Shown here in pieces: positions 26,412 through 35,566 of a stretch of DNA of 64,000 nucleotides. Both the position numbers and the translations under genes were made by a program. Position 1 is the first letter of the stretch. Every line of letters starts with the position of its first letter. The notes beneath the pieces are model-generated. The model was not told the origin of the DNA. It did no database searches and worked only from the letters and a program-made list of their open reading frames with translations. Source of the stretch: Candidatus Terraquivivens ruidianensis (GTDB lineage: Archaea > Thermoproteota > Nitrososphaeria_A > Caldarchaeales > Wolframiiraptoraceae); assembly GCA_023267975.1 (NCBI GenBank), contig JALNLA010000001.1, forward strand, positions 248,001-312,000, in the 5' to 3' direction.

Positions 26412-27752
26412 TCAAGCTCTCTTTAAAAATGGCTTGAGCTTAAACTCCAATATGCCTCTAAGAATCATCCTTGAAAGCCTCAATCCATGCTTGAAAATCT
26501 TCATCTTCGATTTACCAGCCATCCTGCGCTTGTAGTGTACGGGCATCTCAACAATCCTCAAACCATTCTTCGCGGCCCCAAACAACAAGTCAAAGTCAGG
26601 CCAAGATTTCTCCTTTATGCTGATTTTCCCTAGATAGTCGCTCCTTCTGATAGCCTTCGTGCCGCACAACGTATCCGTTATTCTCTGTCCAAGTAGCCAG
26701 CTAAAGGCAACGCTGAAAAGCTTGTTGCCAAAAAAGCGTATATCGGACATTGCGCCAGGCTCCATCGGATAAAGGAACCTTGTCCCGTTTACAAAATCGG
26801 CCATTCTGGTCGCAAGCGGCCTCACAAACCTCATAGCCTCGTCCGGTGAAACCGATAGGTCCGCATCAACTATGACGAATATATCGCCACTCGCTGCCTC
26901 GAACCCTCTCCTCACTGCCACGCCCTTTCCTTGGTTTGGCTTATACGATACGAGCTTAACCCTGCTATCATTCAAGGATAAAACGAGCTCGGCTGTCCTG
27001 TCTGTTGAACCATCGTCAACTACGACGACCTCGACGTCAAACAGATTACTTTTGAGTATTCCGTCGATGGCCGCAAGTATGTTCTCTTCTTCGTTATAGC
27101 AAGGTATCACAAAGGATACTTTGGCACCCTCGGGTTTTGGACGTTCTATTAAAGGCGTCGCGGTTATTAGTTGAACTGATTTGAAGAAATGTTTTTCAAC
27201 CTTGCTGACCTTAAACCCTTGTAAGCTTAACATTTGTTTTATGTCCTCATGGGATAGCCAATTGTGGGGGCCGTCTGAGCCTTTTAGTCCCAACTTCTCG
27301 AACATATGCAGGATGAGCATCCAAGAAGGGTTGACTGTTGCAATCACTAACTTGGTTCCAGGATGGCATATATCCCTGAGCTTTCCAAAAACTTCGTAAG
27401 CATCGTCGAGATACGCAACCACGTCACTCATCACTATACAGTCGAAGCGCACCCTAAGCGGCAGAAACTCCGCATCGGCAACTATGAAGTGAATCCCGCG
27501 CTCTCTGAACGCCCTTTGTACGTCCTTGTCGGTCCCATCGGAGATGCAGGCTACGACTGCCTCCTCAAAATGGAGCCTGTCGCTTAGTAACACTATCCCA
27601 AAACCAACCTCAAGGAGCATCCCACACGCCCCAACCTCACGCTCGAGGAATTCAGCTAAAGCACTCTGGAGTTTCGTCAGCCTCTTCATACCATAATTCC
27701 TAATTATGCTGTCGAAGTACTCTTCGACCCATCGCTTCAGCTGTATATCCAA
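26412..27752 (-). CDS. Fusion of a class I SAM methyltransferase and a DPM1-like glycosyltransferase
   Basis: One open frame of 446 residues with two domains. Residues 1-200 look like a Rossmann methyltransferase: motif I region LLEVGFGIVLLS (residues 46-57), DAEFLPLR and CIVMSDVVAYLDDA. Residues 210-446 are a GT2 of the DPM1 type: KVSFVIPCYNEEEN, VVVDDGSTDRTAEL, DADLS at 296-300 and a C-terminal MAGKSKMKI. Motif I keeps the first two glycines but has IV where a third glycine often stands, so SAM binding needs testing. Start is TTG. It could methylate the glycan or lipid that the transferase handles; that is inference. Confidence 0.82.
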   Translation of the reverse strand: MDIQLKRWVEEYFDSIIRNYGMKRLTKLQSALAEFLEREVGACGMLLEVGFGIVLLSDRLHFEEAVVACISDGTDKDVQRAFRERGIHFIVADAEFLPLRVRFDCIVMSDVVAYLDDAYEVFGKLRDICHPGTKLVIATVNPSWMLILHMFEKLGLKGSDGPHNWLSHEDIKQMLSLQGFKVSKVEKHFFKSVQLITATPLIERPKPEGAKVSFVIPCYNEEENILAAIDGILKSNLFDVEVVVVDDGSTDRTAELVLSLNDSRVKLVSYKPNQGKGVAVRRGFEAASGDIFVIVDADLSVSPDEAMRFVRPLATRMADFVNGTRFLYPMEPGAMSDIRFFGNKLFSVAFSWLLGQRITDTLCGTKAIRRSDYLGKISIKEKSWPDFDLLFGAAKNGLRIVEMPVHYKRRMAGKSKMKIFKHGLRLSRMILRGILEFKLKPFLKRA

Positions 27753-27806
27753 GCGTCATCGCCTTTTGATGCCCCTAATTCCTCAAGGGCGTTTATTAAA
27801 TAAACA

Positions 27807-29411
27807 CTAGGGGGTTTTAAGCGGTTTCTTGAGAACGTATATGCTGCCCAATTTTTCACCGAAAGGACCGCTATAGGATATCTCCCTAAGGACATCATAA
27901 TCCTCTAGTGGGCTGAACGACACTATGTACTCGTCGCTGAGACTATACGACCATCCGTACCATCTTACTGGCTTTACGTTGATGTTATTACATCCTTCGA
28001 AGAACCTAGCATTGTACTCCATACCTCCGTCAATGCTCTCTTCGGGCACACCCATGCTAAGAAGGTACTCTATGCCTTCCCATCTGGCACTGTTCCAAGA
28101 AAAGTTATCATAAACCCCGTACCAAGACCATGCGCCCAAGATGACTATCGTCAGGATAAGCCCGACCTTCGTGAACTTGTAGTTCTTAGTAGAAGTCAGG
28201 ACTATCGGAAGCACTAGCGGAACTGCTATTAAGTAATATCTGTCGAAGAAGTTTCCGTAGAAAGTCTGAGGGACTATCACCGAAAATATAAAGGCGAGCA
28301 GCATCAGGGTTTTTGGGTTTGAAGAATTTCTTAAGGTTTGGACGACCAAGCCAAATGCTGTGATGACCGATAGAAAGCATATAGGTAGCCAGAGCCATGT
28401 TGGAAAGAAGTAAGGCTTAGAGCCGGCCAAGGGAGTCGCGCCAACGCCGGTAGGGTTTGCTGTAGCATAGGCGAATGGCATGGCCGGCACCCAAAGGTTG
28501 CCTAGACCGTAAACAGTCCTGAGCACCATAAAGCTTACTAGGACTGCAAACACAACGATTAAGAAAAATTTAAGGTATTTTTTCAAACTTAAAAAGTCCT
28601 TGAATAGTGCTTTGTGGTCGGCCAAGTAGGCGATGCCCAGCGGGAACAGGAAATAGCCCGTGAAGAGCAGCGCCTGAAGCATGTTTTTGGGAATCCATCC
28701 ACCCAAACCCATTACGTATGCGCACTTATGCTCTAAGTCATGTAGTAGCGGGAACAGATACCACCAGACAGCTAAGTTGATTGCCGGCACGACTAAGAGC
28801 ATCGTTACCCTTTTAAATGTGAACTCATTCTTCTTCTCAAAAATCAGCTTATAGACGTACCACAGGATTACTCCACCGATTAACAGAATGGAATACTGCC
28901 TGACCCAAAAGCCGACCAATGCGAGTGTTACGCCCGTTGCAATATGAGCGTCCTTACCGTCATGGGCACCCTTAAAAAGGAATAGGAGCGAGGGTACCAT
29001 GAAGACCAAGGAATAAACGTCTGTCATGAATGTATGGCTGAGATAGTAGTATGCGGGGTTTGCTAGCATTGCAAATGAGCCCAACGCCGCAAGCTGTCGA
29101 CTTGTCCAAATCCTGAACCATATATAGGCGAAAGCTATCGGAATCGCACTCAGAAGCATCGTGGTAAACATGAGCGTTTTGTGGCTCAGGCCGAGCAGAG
29201 AAGCTGCCACACTTCCTATGAGTATCTGAATTATGGAGGTGGCGGTCGCGGAGTGATGCATCCTGAACTTCCCCTCTACTAAGAACGTCTTCACCTCAGA
29301 ATAGTAGGCATAGTCGTCCGACAGGGGGAAATCTCGCGGTGGTATGGAAAATACGAATAGGTACGTTGTTATCACGATGATGACTAAGACGACGGCATCC
29401 TTTCTGTCCAT
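27807..29411 (-). CDS. GT-C family membrane glycosyltransferase (PMT/ArnT-like)
   Basis: A 534-residue protein with about 11-12 membrane helices and a small C-terminal soluble part. The first external loop carries PLSDDYAYYSEVKTF, the acid pair of GT-C enzymes that use polyprenyl-phosphate sugars. The long loops contain MHHSATAT and AYVMGLGGWIPKNM. It has no WWDxG motif, so it is not the oligosaccharyltransferase AglB. It would add a sugar outside the cell from a lipid donor, perhaps made by one of the DPM1-like enzymes nearby. It is divergent from the second GT-C gene. Confidence 0.82.
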   Translation of the reverse strand: MDRKDAVVLVIIVITTYLFVFSIPPRDFPLSDDYAYYSEVKTFLVEGKFRMHHSATATSIIQILIGSVAASLLGLSHKTLMFTTMLLSAIPIAFAYIWFRIWTSRQLAALGSFAMLANPAYYYLSHTFMTDVYSLVFMVPSLLFLFKGAHDGKDAHIATGVTLALVGFWVRQYSILLIGGVILWYVYKLIFEKKNEFTFKRVTMLLVVPAINLAVWWYLFPLLHDLEHKCAYVMGLGGWIPKNMLQALLFTGYFLFPLGIAYLADHKALFKDFLSLKKYLKFFLIVVFAVLVSFMVLRTVYGLGNLWVPAMPFAYATANPTGVGATPLAGSKPYFFPTWLWLPICFLSVITAFGLVVQTLRNSSNPKTLMLLAFIFSVIVPQTFYGNFFDRYYLIAVPLVLPIVLTSTKNYKFTKVGLILTIVILGAWSWYGVYDNFSWNSARWEGIEYLLSMGVPEESIDGGMEYNARFFEGCNNINVKPVRWYGWSYSLSDEYIVSFSPLEDYDVLREISYSGPFGEKLGSIYVLKKPLKTP

Positions 29412-29492
29412 GGTGAAAATAGGCTTTGAGTGAGTGAAATATATTTTTGTCTATGAAATTCTTAAATAATGTTTAGAGGATGCAAGGGTGTT

Positions 29493-30569
29493 ATGAATCG
29501 ACGTCTAGCAATCGTTCTGATAATAGCTTTAGCGGTTCTTCATGGTGCGACACATGTTAGACCATACGACGATATAGAGAGCGAAGTTTACTATGGTTTA
29601 GCAAAGTTCTTCTCCGGCGAGATGTCATTAGACCAGCTTAAGGAATTAGCAGGTGGAATAGTTCACTTCCTCCTCAGACCGCTGACGCCTTTTTTGGCTG
29701 CCGCGTTCTATCCGTTTGTTGGCATGGAGTTGGCCTTCGTACTTCTAAACCTTATCTTTTTAGTCCTAGGAACGTTATTCGTTTACAAACTTACAGAAGC
29801 TTTCGCCGGATGGGCTGCGGCATTCTCGGCAGCCGTCTTATTTCCGTCTCTACCAGTTATACTCTATTATGCTGTTGGCTCGAGGGTCGACATGTCGGGC
29901 TTTATGTTCGCACCCCTCCTTGCTTATCTTATACTATTCAGGATGGGTGAGTGGAGAAGTATAATCAAATACGTTGCCCTTGGGCTACTACTGGGCATCG
30001 GTCTCTTGGCGAGAGAAAGTAACGTCTTCGCAGTTCTGCTTCTCTTAACGTTTCTACTATGGAAGAAACTCACTCCTAAAAATTTTTTAGCCATACTGCT
30101 ATCGGCAGCTGCGCTCCTTATTATGTGGATGGGTGTAGCTGGTTTAACTTACACAATAACTTTTAAGGAGTTGATGATTACGCATGGAGGGTACGAGGGT
30201 TTGCTGAAGAACCCAGTACTTTTCCTAAAATCTTTCGCGGGCTTTTCTATGCCTGCCCTACTGCTAGCGATATTAGGTTTCTTGAGCGTTGATAGCGATG
30301 GCACCAAAAAGGTTTACATGCTGATCTTATCCACGCTCATACCGCTGATACCGTTGCCCCAAGTTCCTGACGTTAGGGTGACCTTTACCATGTTCCCTGC
30401 ACTCGTACCGCTGGTAGGCATAGGACTGGTAAGGCTTGCAAGCTCCCTTGCTTCAAAGCCCGTTTTATCATTCATCGGAGAGCGTGGTTGGTTAGTTATT
30501 TTACTTATCACAATACTCGCTTATAATAACTACATGGCCTTACAGTGGTTTAGGCTCATACCATTTTAA
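29493..30569 (+). CDS. Short GT-C-like membrane protein
   Basis: About 358 residues with nine or ten hydrophobic helices. After the first helix (RLAIVLIIALAVLHGATHV) comes PYDDIESEVYYGLAKFF, the acidic first loop of GT-C glycosyltransferases. It lacks the large C-terminal soluble domain and is shorter than most members, so it may be a minimal GT-C enzyme or a partner protein. The ATG at 29493 follows AAGGGTG; an ATG eight codons earlier (29469) is in frame. The intergenic stretch to the next gene (about 110 bases) shows no feature. Confidence 0.75.
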   Translation: MNRRLAIVLIIALAVLHGATHVRPYDDIESEVYYGLAKFFSGEMSLDQLKELAGGIVHFLLRPLTPFLAAAFYPFVGMELAFVLLNLIFLVLGTLFVYKLTEAFAGWAAAFSAAVLFPSLPVILYYAVGSRVDMSGFMFAPLLAYLILFRMGEWRSIIKYVALGLLLGIGLLARESNVFAVLLLLTFLLWKKLTPKNFLAILLSAAALLIMWMGVAGLTYTITFKELMITHGGYEGLLKNPVLFLKSFAGFSMPALLLAILGFLSVDSDGTKKVYMLILSTLIPLIPLPQVPDVRVTFTMFPALVPLVGIGLVRLASSLASKPVLSFIGERGWLVILLITILAYNNYMALQWFRLIPF

Positions 30570-30681
30570 AAAGCATTTATAAAAATGTCAATAGAAATCT
30601 TTAGGGCGATAAATCTCAAGGCTGGCCTTAGGATGTTAAGGTTGATACTAGCTCAGAGATTGTGAAAAGGATGGTGCACTC

Positions 30682-31674
30682 TTAATCTTTCTCCTCATCC
30701 TTTCTTCGTATGTATTCTCTAACGCCGCCCAAAAACAACGTAGCTATTCCACCTATCACAAGAAGATAGGTCGTCTGGACAACGTGAACGACTATGCCGG
30801 ACGATATCGCTTGCGCCTGACCCAAGCCTAAGACCGTGAACACTCCGACCCATACCAACTCAAAAGTGCCGATGTTGCCCGGTGGAGCTGGAATTATGGC
30901 AGATAGAGCAACGGCCGTGCTTCCTACCATGATGGCCAGTAAAGGTAGTTGCAAACCCGTGGATGCGAAGAGCACCACCAAAGAGTATATATTGAATAAC
31001 GTTATCATAAGAGTCCACAGGTGAAATTTTACACTCTTTATGCATGCGGTCGACTGTTCTAAGCCACTGACAATAGATTCAATAGCTTTGGTGAACCTAT
31101 TCTGTACGCTTGAGGGTAATATACGTCCTACCATTCCGTTAAACAGCCTTAAAGCGAACGTACCTCTTTTGAGCAGTATAAGCAATATGGCGACGATAAC
31201 GATTAAGCCTATACCAGAGACAAGCACGAGTGTTTTAATAGGCTCCGCTTGGACAAGCCCGCCGATTATGGCTGCCAGCAAACCTAGTGCCACCAACAGA
31301 TAAGCTAGGTCAAACACACGTTCAACGACTACGGTTGCGAATACTGGCATGAACCCTACTTTGCTCTTTTTCGAAACGGCAACAGCCCTTGCTATCTCCC
31401 CGAGCCTCACAGGAAAGATTACGTTAACAAAGTATCCCATGCCCGTCGCGGTCAGCGTAAGCGTAAGGCCAGGGTCCTTTAACATGGATAAAAGCATCCT
31501 CCATCTGAATGCCCTAGAAATGAAGTATAGCAAGAGTAGAACGAAGCTGAGCGTCAGATGACCTAAGCTCAGGCGTGTAAATGTTTCAACCAGAGCCTCA
31601 AAGCTTATGTAATATGCCATAGCCAAGAATACGGCGATGCCAACGAGCAACAACATCAAAAAACGTAAACGCAT
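30682..31674 (-). CDS. LPG synthase TM/UPF0104 family membrane protein
   Basis: A 330-residue integral membrane protein with about eight helices. Recognisable features are the basic SRAFRWRMLL after helix 2, the segment NVIFPVRLGEIARAVAVS and FATVVVERVFDLAYLL. These mark the transmembrane family of lysylphosphatidylglycerol synthase (UPF0104), which also includes archaeal AglD-type C-terminal domains and flippase-like proteins. Members often stand in glycan gene clusters, and a lipid-handling role fits, but no activity can be assigned. It is divergent from the ribophorin-like gene. Confidence 0.82.
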   Translation of the reverse strand: MRLRFLMLLLVGIAVFLAMAYYISFEALVETFTRLSLGHLTLSFVLLLLYFISRAFRWRMLLSMLKDPGLTLTLTATGMGYFVNVIFPVRLGEIARAVAVSKKSKVGFMPVFATVVVERVFDLAYLLVALGLLAAIIGGLVQAEPIKTLVLVSGIGLIVIVAILLILLKRGTFALRLFNGMVGRILPSSVQNRFTKAIESIVSGLEQSTACIKSVKFHLWTLMITLFNIYSLVVLFASTGLQLPLLAIMVGSTAVALSAIIPAPPGNIGTFELVWVGVFTVLGLGQAQAISSGIVVHVVQTTYLLVIGGIATLFLGGVREYIRRKDEEKD

Positions 31675-31764
31675 TTCGGGTTGCGTGGAGATTTACAAAT
31701 ATAAAGGCTTTACAGAGAAGAGTATAATAACCCTCGTTAAAGGTTAAAGTTAGTTACGGTAGGG

Positions 31765-33399
31765 TTGGCCTTGAAGAAGCTGGTAACCATCACAATCCTT
31801 GTTATACTCGTCTGTACAGTACTAGCACAATTCGCCGTTGTATCCTCCGAAGGAGAGAGCTATGAAGTGGTCAGGGGTGTTGAGGTAAAGGATTGTGGGT
31901 TAATGTACATCTCAGACAGTCTATACGTCGAGCCAGGCAGGACTATAAAGGTCGGGTTTGACATAGCCTTGAAGGATAAGCTCGTAGCATTTTATGCGGA
32001 ACAAGCTACGATCGAGACAAGATACGTGGAGGAGGAGTCACCACCATCTCTCTTCTTCATAGAGATGAGGAACGTCGGCGAGCAAACCGTAAGGGCGAAC
32101 CTGGTAACGGTTTTCAAGGGTTTGGTAACGGAGGAGGATTCTAAGACCTTCGTGGCAAACGTACCTATGTTACCCGTAATCAAGAAGACGGTAGCATCTT
32201 TTTACATGGTGGTACGCTTTCCGAGCGGAAGCGAGGTAGAGCTTCCAGAGAGACCGGGCTTTAACTACACTACTGCGATGGATGGAGTGTTCACGGAGGC
32301 CAAGGACATAGACCTGCTTTTACCCACAAGTGTTTCTGTGAGGTTTATGAACGACAAGGTTTCAATAGTGTCCGTCGAGAAAGCCGACGTTACTGTATTC
32401 GTCGGAAACCCAAGACAGGTGTCCTTCTTCCTCAAGATAGTTAACCACGGCAAATCGTCTATAAACGAAGTCAAGTTGTTGCTGCCAACGAATGCAACTT
32501 TACTTAACGTTAAAGATAGCCTTGGGGCGTTGTCGAGCAGCTACGTGCGGGAAACTGGTAGTCTGGTTGTCAAGACTAGATGGGATGTTAAGAGTGGTGA
32601 GAAGGTGTCCTTCACGGTCGAGTATCTCGAACCCTACGCCCACGAATCCGGATACACATACGTGCTGAGCTATCCATCTCTACTGGATACCGTATACGGA
32701 AGATATTCTCTAAAAGTTATTCTATCACCCGGCTACGATTTCAAAGGTTCATCACCAGAGCCCGAAGAACTCGTTAGGGATCAAAGCGGTGCTACGATGC
32801 TTAGCTACGTCAGCGGAAGCGTAGCAACCCTTCAACCAAAAACCGCTATAAGCATCAGTTATATTGCGGGTGTGAGCATTATGCCGTACCTTCCGTACCT
32901 GTGGATAGCGACTTTTGGTGTACTCTTGACGACGGCCGTTACCTATAGACTTTCCCGCAGACCTAAAGCACCCATGCTACCAGAAGAGGTCAAAGAAGCC
33001 ATCAAGACAGTGACCTCTAAGGTGTTTGAAGTGGTAAAGGCTTGCGAGAGGTTGGCCTCGTCGATTCCGCTGGACAAGAAATCGATATCCAGATGGTCGA
33101 GGAGCGCTTATGAAAGTGAGCTTACTACCGTCAAGAGGGACGTTGATAGGATCAGCGCGTTAAAGAAGAGGCTTGGAGGTTTTCCAGAGATTATGGCAAA
33201 GCTCGGCCCCCTCGAGACGCAAATCTCTGAACTTGTGGGCATCATGACAGCACTCAGTAGGACTATCGAAGACTTTAGGCTGGGAAGGATAGGAAAGGCC
33301 ACCTACGACAGAATAACAAAGGAATACGCAAAGGACATTTCATCGCTTACATCCAGAATAAGGGAGACGACAAGGGAGATAGAAACGTCTTTAAGATAA
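31765..33399 (+). CDS. Ribophorin I (OST1)-like type I membrane protein
   Basis: A 544-residue protein. A signal peptide (residues 1-28, LVTITILVILVCTVLAQFAVVSS) precedes a beta-rich outer part of about 345 residues, one membrane helix (about 374-395) and a basic coiled-coil tail of some 150 residues. Eukaryotic ribophorin I has this order with almost these lengths. Local likeness is seen before the helix (YSLKVILSPGYDFKGSSPEP) and in the tail (KLGPLETQISELV, then RLGRIGKATYDRI), where human ribophorin I has similar spacing. The gene lies alone on the plus strand in the glycan island, with AglH-like and flippase-like genes close by. A role as an oligosaccharyltransferase partner is inference. 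The start is TTG; a second TTG lies two codons later. Confidence 0.6.
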   Translation: MALKKLVTITILVILVCTVLAQFAVVSSEGESYEVVRGVEVKDCGLMYISDSLYVEPGRTIKVGFDIALKDKLVAFYAEQATIETRYVEEESPPSLFFIEMRNVGEQTVRANLVTVFKGLVTEEDSKTFVANVPMLPVIKKTVASFYMVVRFPSGSEVELPERPGFNYTTAMDGVFTEAKDIDLLLPTSVSVRFMNDKVSIVSVEKADVTVFVGNPRQVSFFLKIVNHGKSSINEVKLLLPTNATLLNVKDSLGALSSSYVRETGSLVVKTRWDVKSGEKVSFTVEYLEPYAHESGYTYVLSYPSLLDTVYGRYSLKVILSPGYDFKGSSPEPEELVRDQSGATMLSYVSGSVATLQPKTAISISYIAGVSIMPYLPYLWIATFGVLLTTAVTYRLSRRPKAPMLPEEVKEAIKTVTSKVFEVVKACERLASSIPLDKKSISRWSRSAYESELTTVKRDVDRISALKKRLGGFPEIMAKLGPLETQISELVGIMTALSRTIEDFRLGRIGKATYDRITKEYAKDISSLTSRIRETTREIETSLR

Positions 33400-33402
33400 C
33401 CG

Positions 33403-34473
33403 CTACACGCCTCTTCCAGACGCTACGTTCTCCAACCACCCGGCCACAACCTTTGCAGGGTTGACCATCCTCCGCTTCAGCCGGTTCGCAAGCCTCGTCT
33501 GAAATTTTCTAGCATCATCGGCACGTTCTAGTATGTTTAAGGCCTTTTTCAGCGCATCCTGCCAACTCCTAAAATGACTGAGAGCGCCGATACCTACAAG
33601 GTAACGGTGGACTGCTGGAAGCCTTCCTGGATATGCTGACATCGTAGGCACACCCATCAGAACGGCCTCTTGCGTCATCGTTCCGCCGCCACCGATGAAA
33701 AGCGATGCATAGTATAGAATGCTGTGGTCCGATACTGGTTTATCAAGTATAAGGGCACCCTTTCCTAACTTTTTCAACTGCGTTGTCTGCTCACCGTACC
33801 TTGCCAACACGACAAGCTTAACGCCACTAAGGTTTGAGGTCAATTTCTCCGCAAGCTTCGTTACGTATTCTGTGTTGACTCCTATAAGGTAGGATGCCTG
33901 CGTCTCGGGCATTCTGAAGAGGACGTAGTTAAACTCGTCAAGGCCAAGCTCATCCAGTATTCGCCTATTGGGCTTGAAACCGTCCAGCCAAGCCATAGGG
34001 TCTAACGCTCTGTATTTTAATACACTACGGCAGTTTATTCCATACTTTACCCACTCATCCTTTGAAATTATCCACGGTGTGAAGACGTAATTTGAAAGCG
34101 GGACACAGTATCTATTAACCGGAGACTCTGGCGTATCCGAGAGAAGAATATGGGGGATGTGTAAACCGAAGGAAATTCTCGTCATGTCCAGCGAGCCACT
34201 TGACACACAGGCATCGGGCGAATGTTTCTCGATAACGTCAACGAGCTCCATGGTCCTACTGACGCTCGCCTTAAGCTTTCCAAGCAGAGATCCGCCGCCG
34301 AATTCTCCGACGACGATTATATCCTTGCGACCAACATCTTCCAGTATTGGTATAATTTGTTCGTATCTTCTAGATGTAAGCAACACTTCTAAACCGCGCT
34401 CTCTCAACTCCTTCTCGATTGACGTGAAAAACCAAAATTGTTTAGGCGTCAGTATATCAAACCATACCTTCAA
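33403..34473 (-). CDS. DUF354 family protein (GT-B fold)
   Basis: A 356-residue soluble protein with the DUF354 start MKVWFDILTPKQFWFF and the segments SSGSLDMTRISFGLHIPHI, YRALDPMAWLDGF and IGGGGTMTQEAVLMGVPT. The fold is of the GT-B/UDP-GlcNAc 2-epimerase type, and GGGGTMTQEA corresponds to the nucleotide-sugar-binding loop. Family function is not established. Next to the AglH-like gene it could be the enzyme adding the second sugar to the lipid carrier, as Alg13/14 does in eukaryotes; this is inference. It converges with the ribophorin-like gene, with 3 bases between stops. Confidence 0.85.
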   Translation of the reverse strand: MKVWFDILTPKQFWFFTSIEKELRERGLEVLLTSRRYEQIIPILEDVGRKDIIVVGEFGGGSLLGKLKASVSRTMELVDVIEKHSPDACVSSGSLDMTRISFGLHIPHILLSDTPESPVNRYCVPLSNYVFTPWIISKDEWVKYGINCRSVLKYRALDPMAWLDGFKPNRRILDELGLDEFNYVLFRMPETQASYLIGVNTEYVTKLAEKLTSNLSGVKLVVLARYGEQTTQLKKLGKGALILDKPVSDHSILYYASLFIGGGGTMTQEAVLMGVPTMSAYPGRLPAVHRYLVGIGALSHFRSWQDALKKALNILERADDARKFQTRLANRLKRRMVNPAKVVAGWLENVASGRGV

Positions 34474-34578
34474 GGATTTTCACCCCTCAACCATCCACAA
34501 ACACGAGAGATGTGAGTAATAACGCTTATCTGAGAAGAAGGAAAAAATTAATAGGTTAGGGACGGAGTGAGCGATAAC

Positions 34579-35565
34579 ATGTCTGCTATACCGTTACTGT
34601 TTGCCTCGTTTATCTTATCTGCTCTCTTATCTTACGCATCAGTACCTTTCATAAAGAGTTTGGCCAGAAAGGCTAAACTATTCGGCGTTGACGTTCACAA
34701 AAGCTGGAGACCGTTAGTCCCGAAGATAGGTGGTATATCGGTTTTCATCGGCGTTACCGTATCTGTTTTGGTAACGTCTTTTTTGTTTAACATGGTTGAC
34801 AACAGGGTTTTGGCGTTCATCATTTCGACGGAGCTAGCAGCTATCGTAGGCCTATGGGAGGATTTTAGGGAGCTGAACCCAGTTTTAAAGCCAGTGTTGT
34901 TGGCACTAGCTGGGCTCCCGATAGTTTTTATGGGTGCTTACTATCCGTATCCAAATTTGCCATTCGTCGGTAAAAGAATGCTGACGATACTTTATCCAAT
35001 ACTCGTGCCCATAGCTTTCACGATAGTTACTAACGCCGTCAACAGCATGGACGTACTTAACGGTTCTATGACGTTCACGTCAATCGTAGCCGTGTTCACG
35101 ATTTTTTTGATAGCCCTAACAAACGGTAATGCCCCTCCAGCGTATCTGTGTACTGCGCTCCTTGGCTCCTTAATCGTCTTCGCATACTATAACAAGTATC
35201 CGGCGAGGCTCTTTTCTGGAAACGTCGGCAGTTTGTACGTCGGTGCCAGCTTAACATCTATAGCAATAATTGGTAGCATGGAGATAGCGCTGCTGATAAC
35301 TATACTCCCCCAAATAATGAACGAGTTTCATATAATATACTCTATGAAAGGTTTTAGGTCTGCAAAGAATTTATCCGAGAGACCCGTTTTAGTAGAAAAT
35401 GATATGTTATCTGCAAACCCGTCTAAGAAAGCTCCTATAACGCTCGTAAGGATGCTTACGTCTAGATGTAGCTTATCCGAGAAGGAGGTGGTGAAGATGC
35501 TTGTCATGATCTCAATCGTTTCTGCAACCCTCGCCCTCATTACAGAGTTTCTTATCATAAAGTGA
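34579..35565 (+). CDS. DPAGT1/AglH-like polyprenyl-phosphate sugar-1-phosphate transferase
   Basis: About 328 residues and ten membrane helices, of the PNPT family (UDP-GlcNAc:dolichyl-phosphate GlcNAc-1-phosphate transferase, MraY, WecA). Visible hallmarks: HKSWRPLVPKIGGISVF, GLWEDFRELNPVLKPVL, NAVNSMDVLNG and ARLFSGNVGSLYVGA. It would start glycan assembly on the lipid carrier. Two expected aspartates differ: the DD of the first loop is ED, and the metal-binding GD before GSL is GN. An A/T box at 34545-34552 predicts transcription from about 34575, so I start at ATG 34579 rather than GTG 34567. Three small or unusual genes follow closely. Confidence 0.82.
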   Translation: MSAIPLLFASFILSALLSYASVPFIKSLARKAKLFGVDVHKSWRPLVPKIGGISVFIGVTVSVLVTSFLFNMVDNRVLAFIISTELAAIVGLWEDFRELNPVLKPVLLALAGLPIVFMGAYYPYPNLPFVGKRMLTILYPILVPIAFTIVTNAVNSMDVLNGSMTFTSIVAVFTIFLIALTNGNAPPAYLCTALLGSLIVFAYYNKYPARLFSGNVGSLYVGASLTSIAIIGSMEIALLITILPQIMNEFHIIYSMKGFRSAKNLSERPVLVENDMLSANPSKKAPITLVRMLTSRCSLSEKEVVKMLVMISIVSATLALITEFLIIK

Positions 35566-35566
35566 G

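Noticed and set aside
27807-29411. Possible oligosaccharyltransferase AglB/STT3
   Set aside because: It is a GT-C membrane protein, but no WWDxG-type motif or large C-terminal domain is present.
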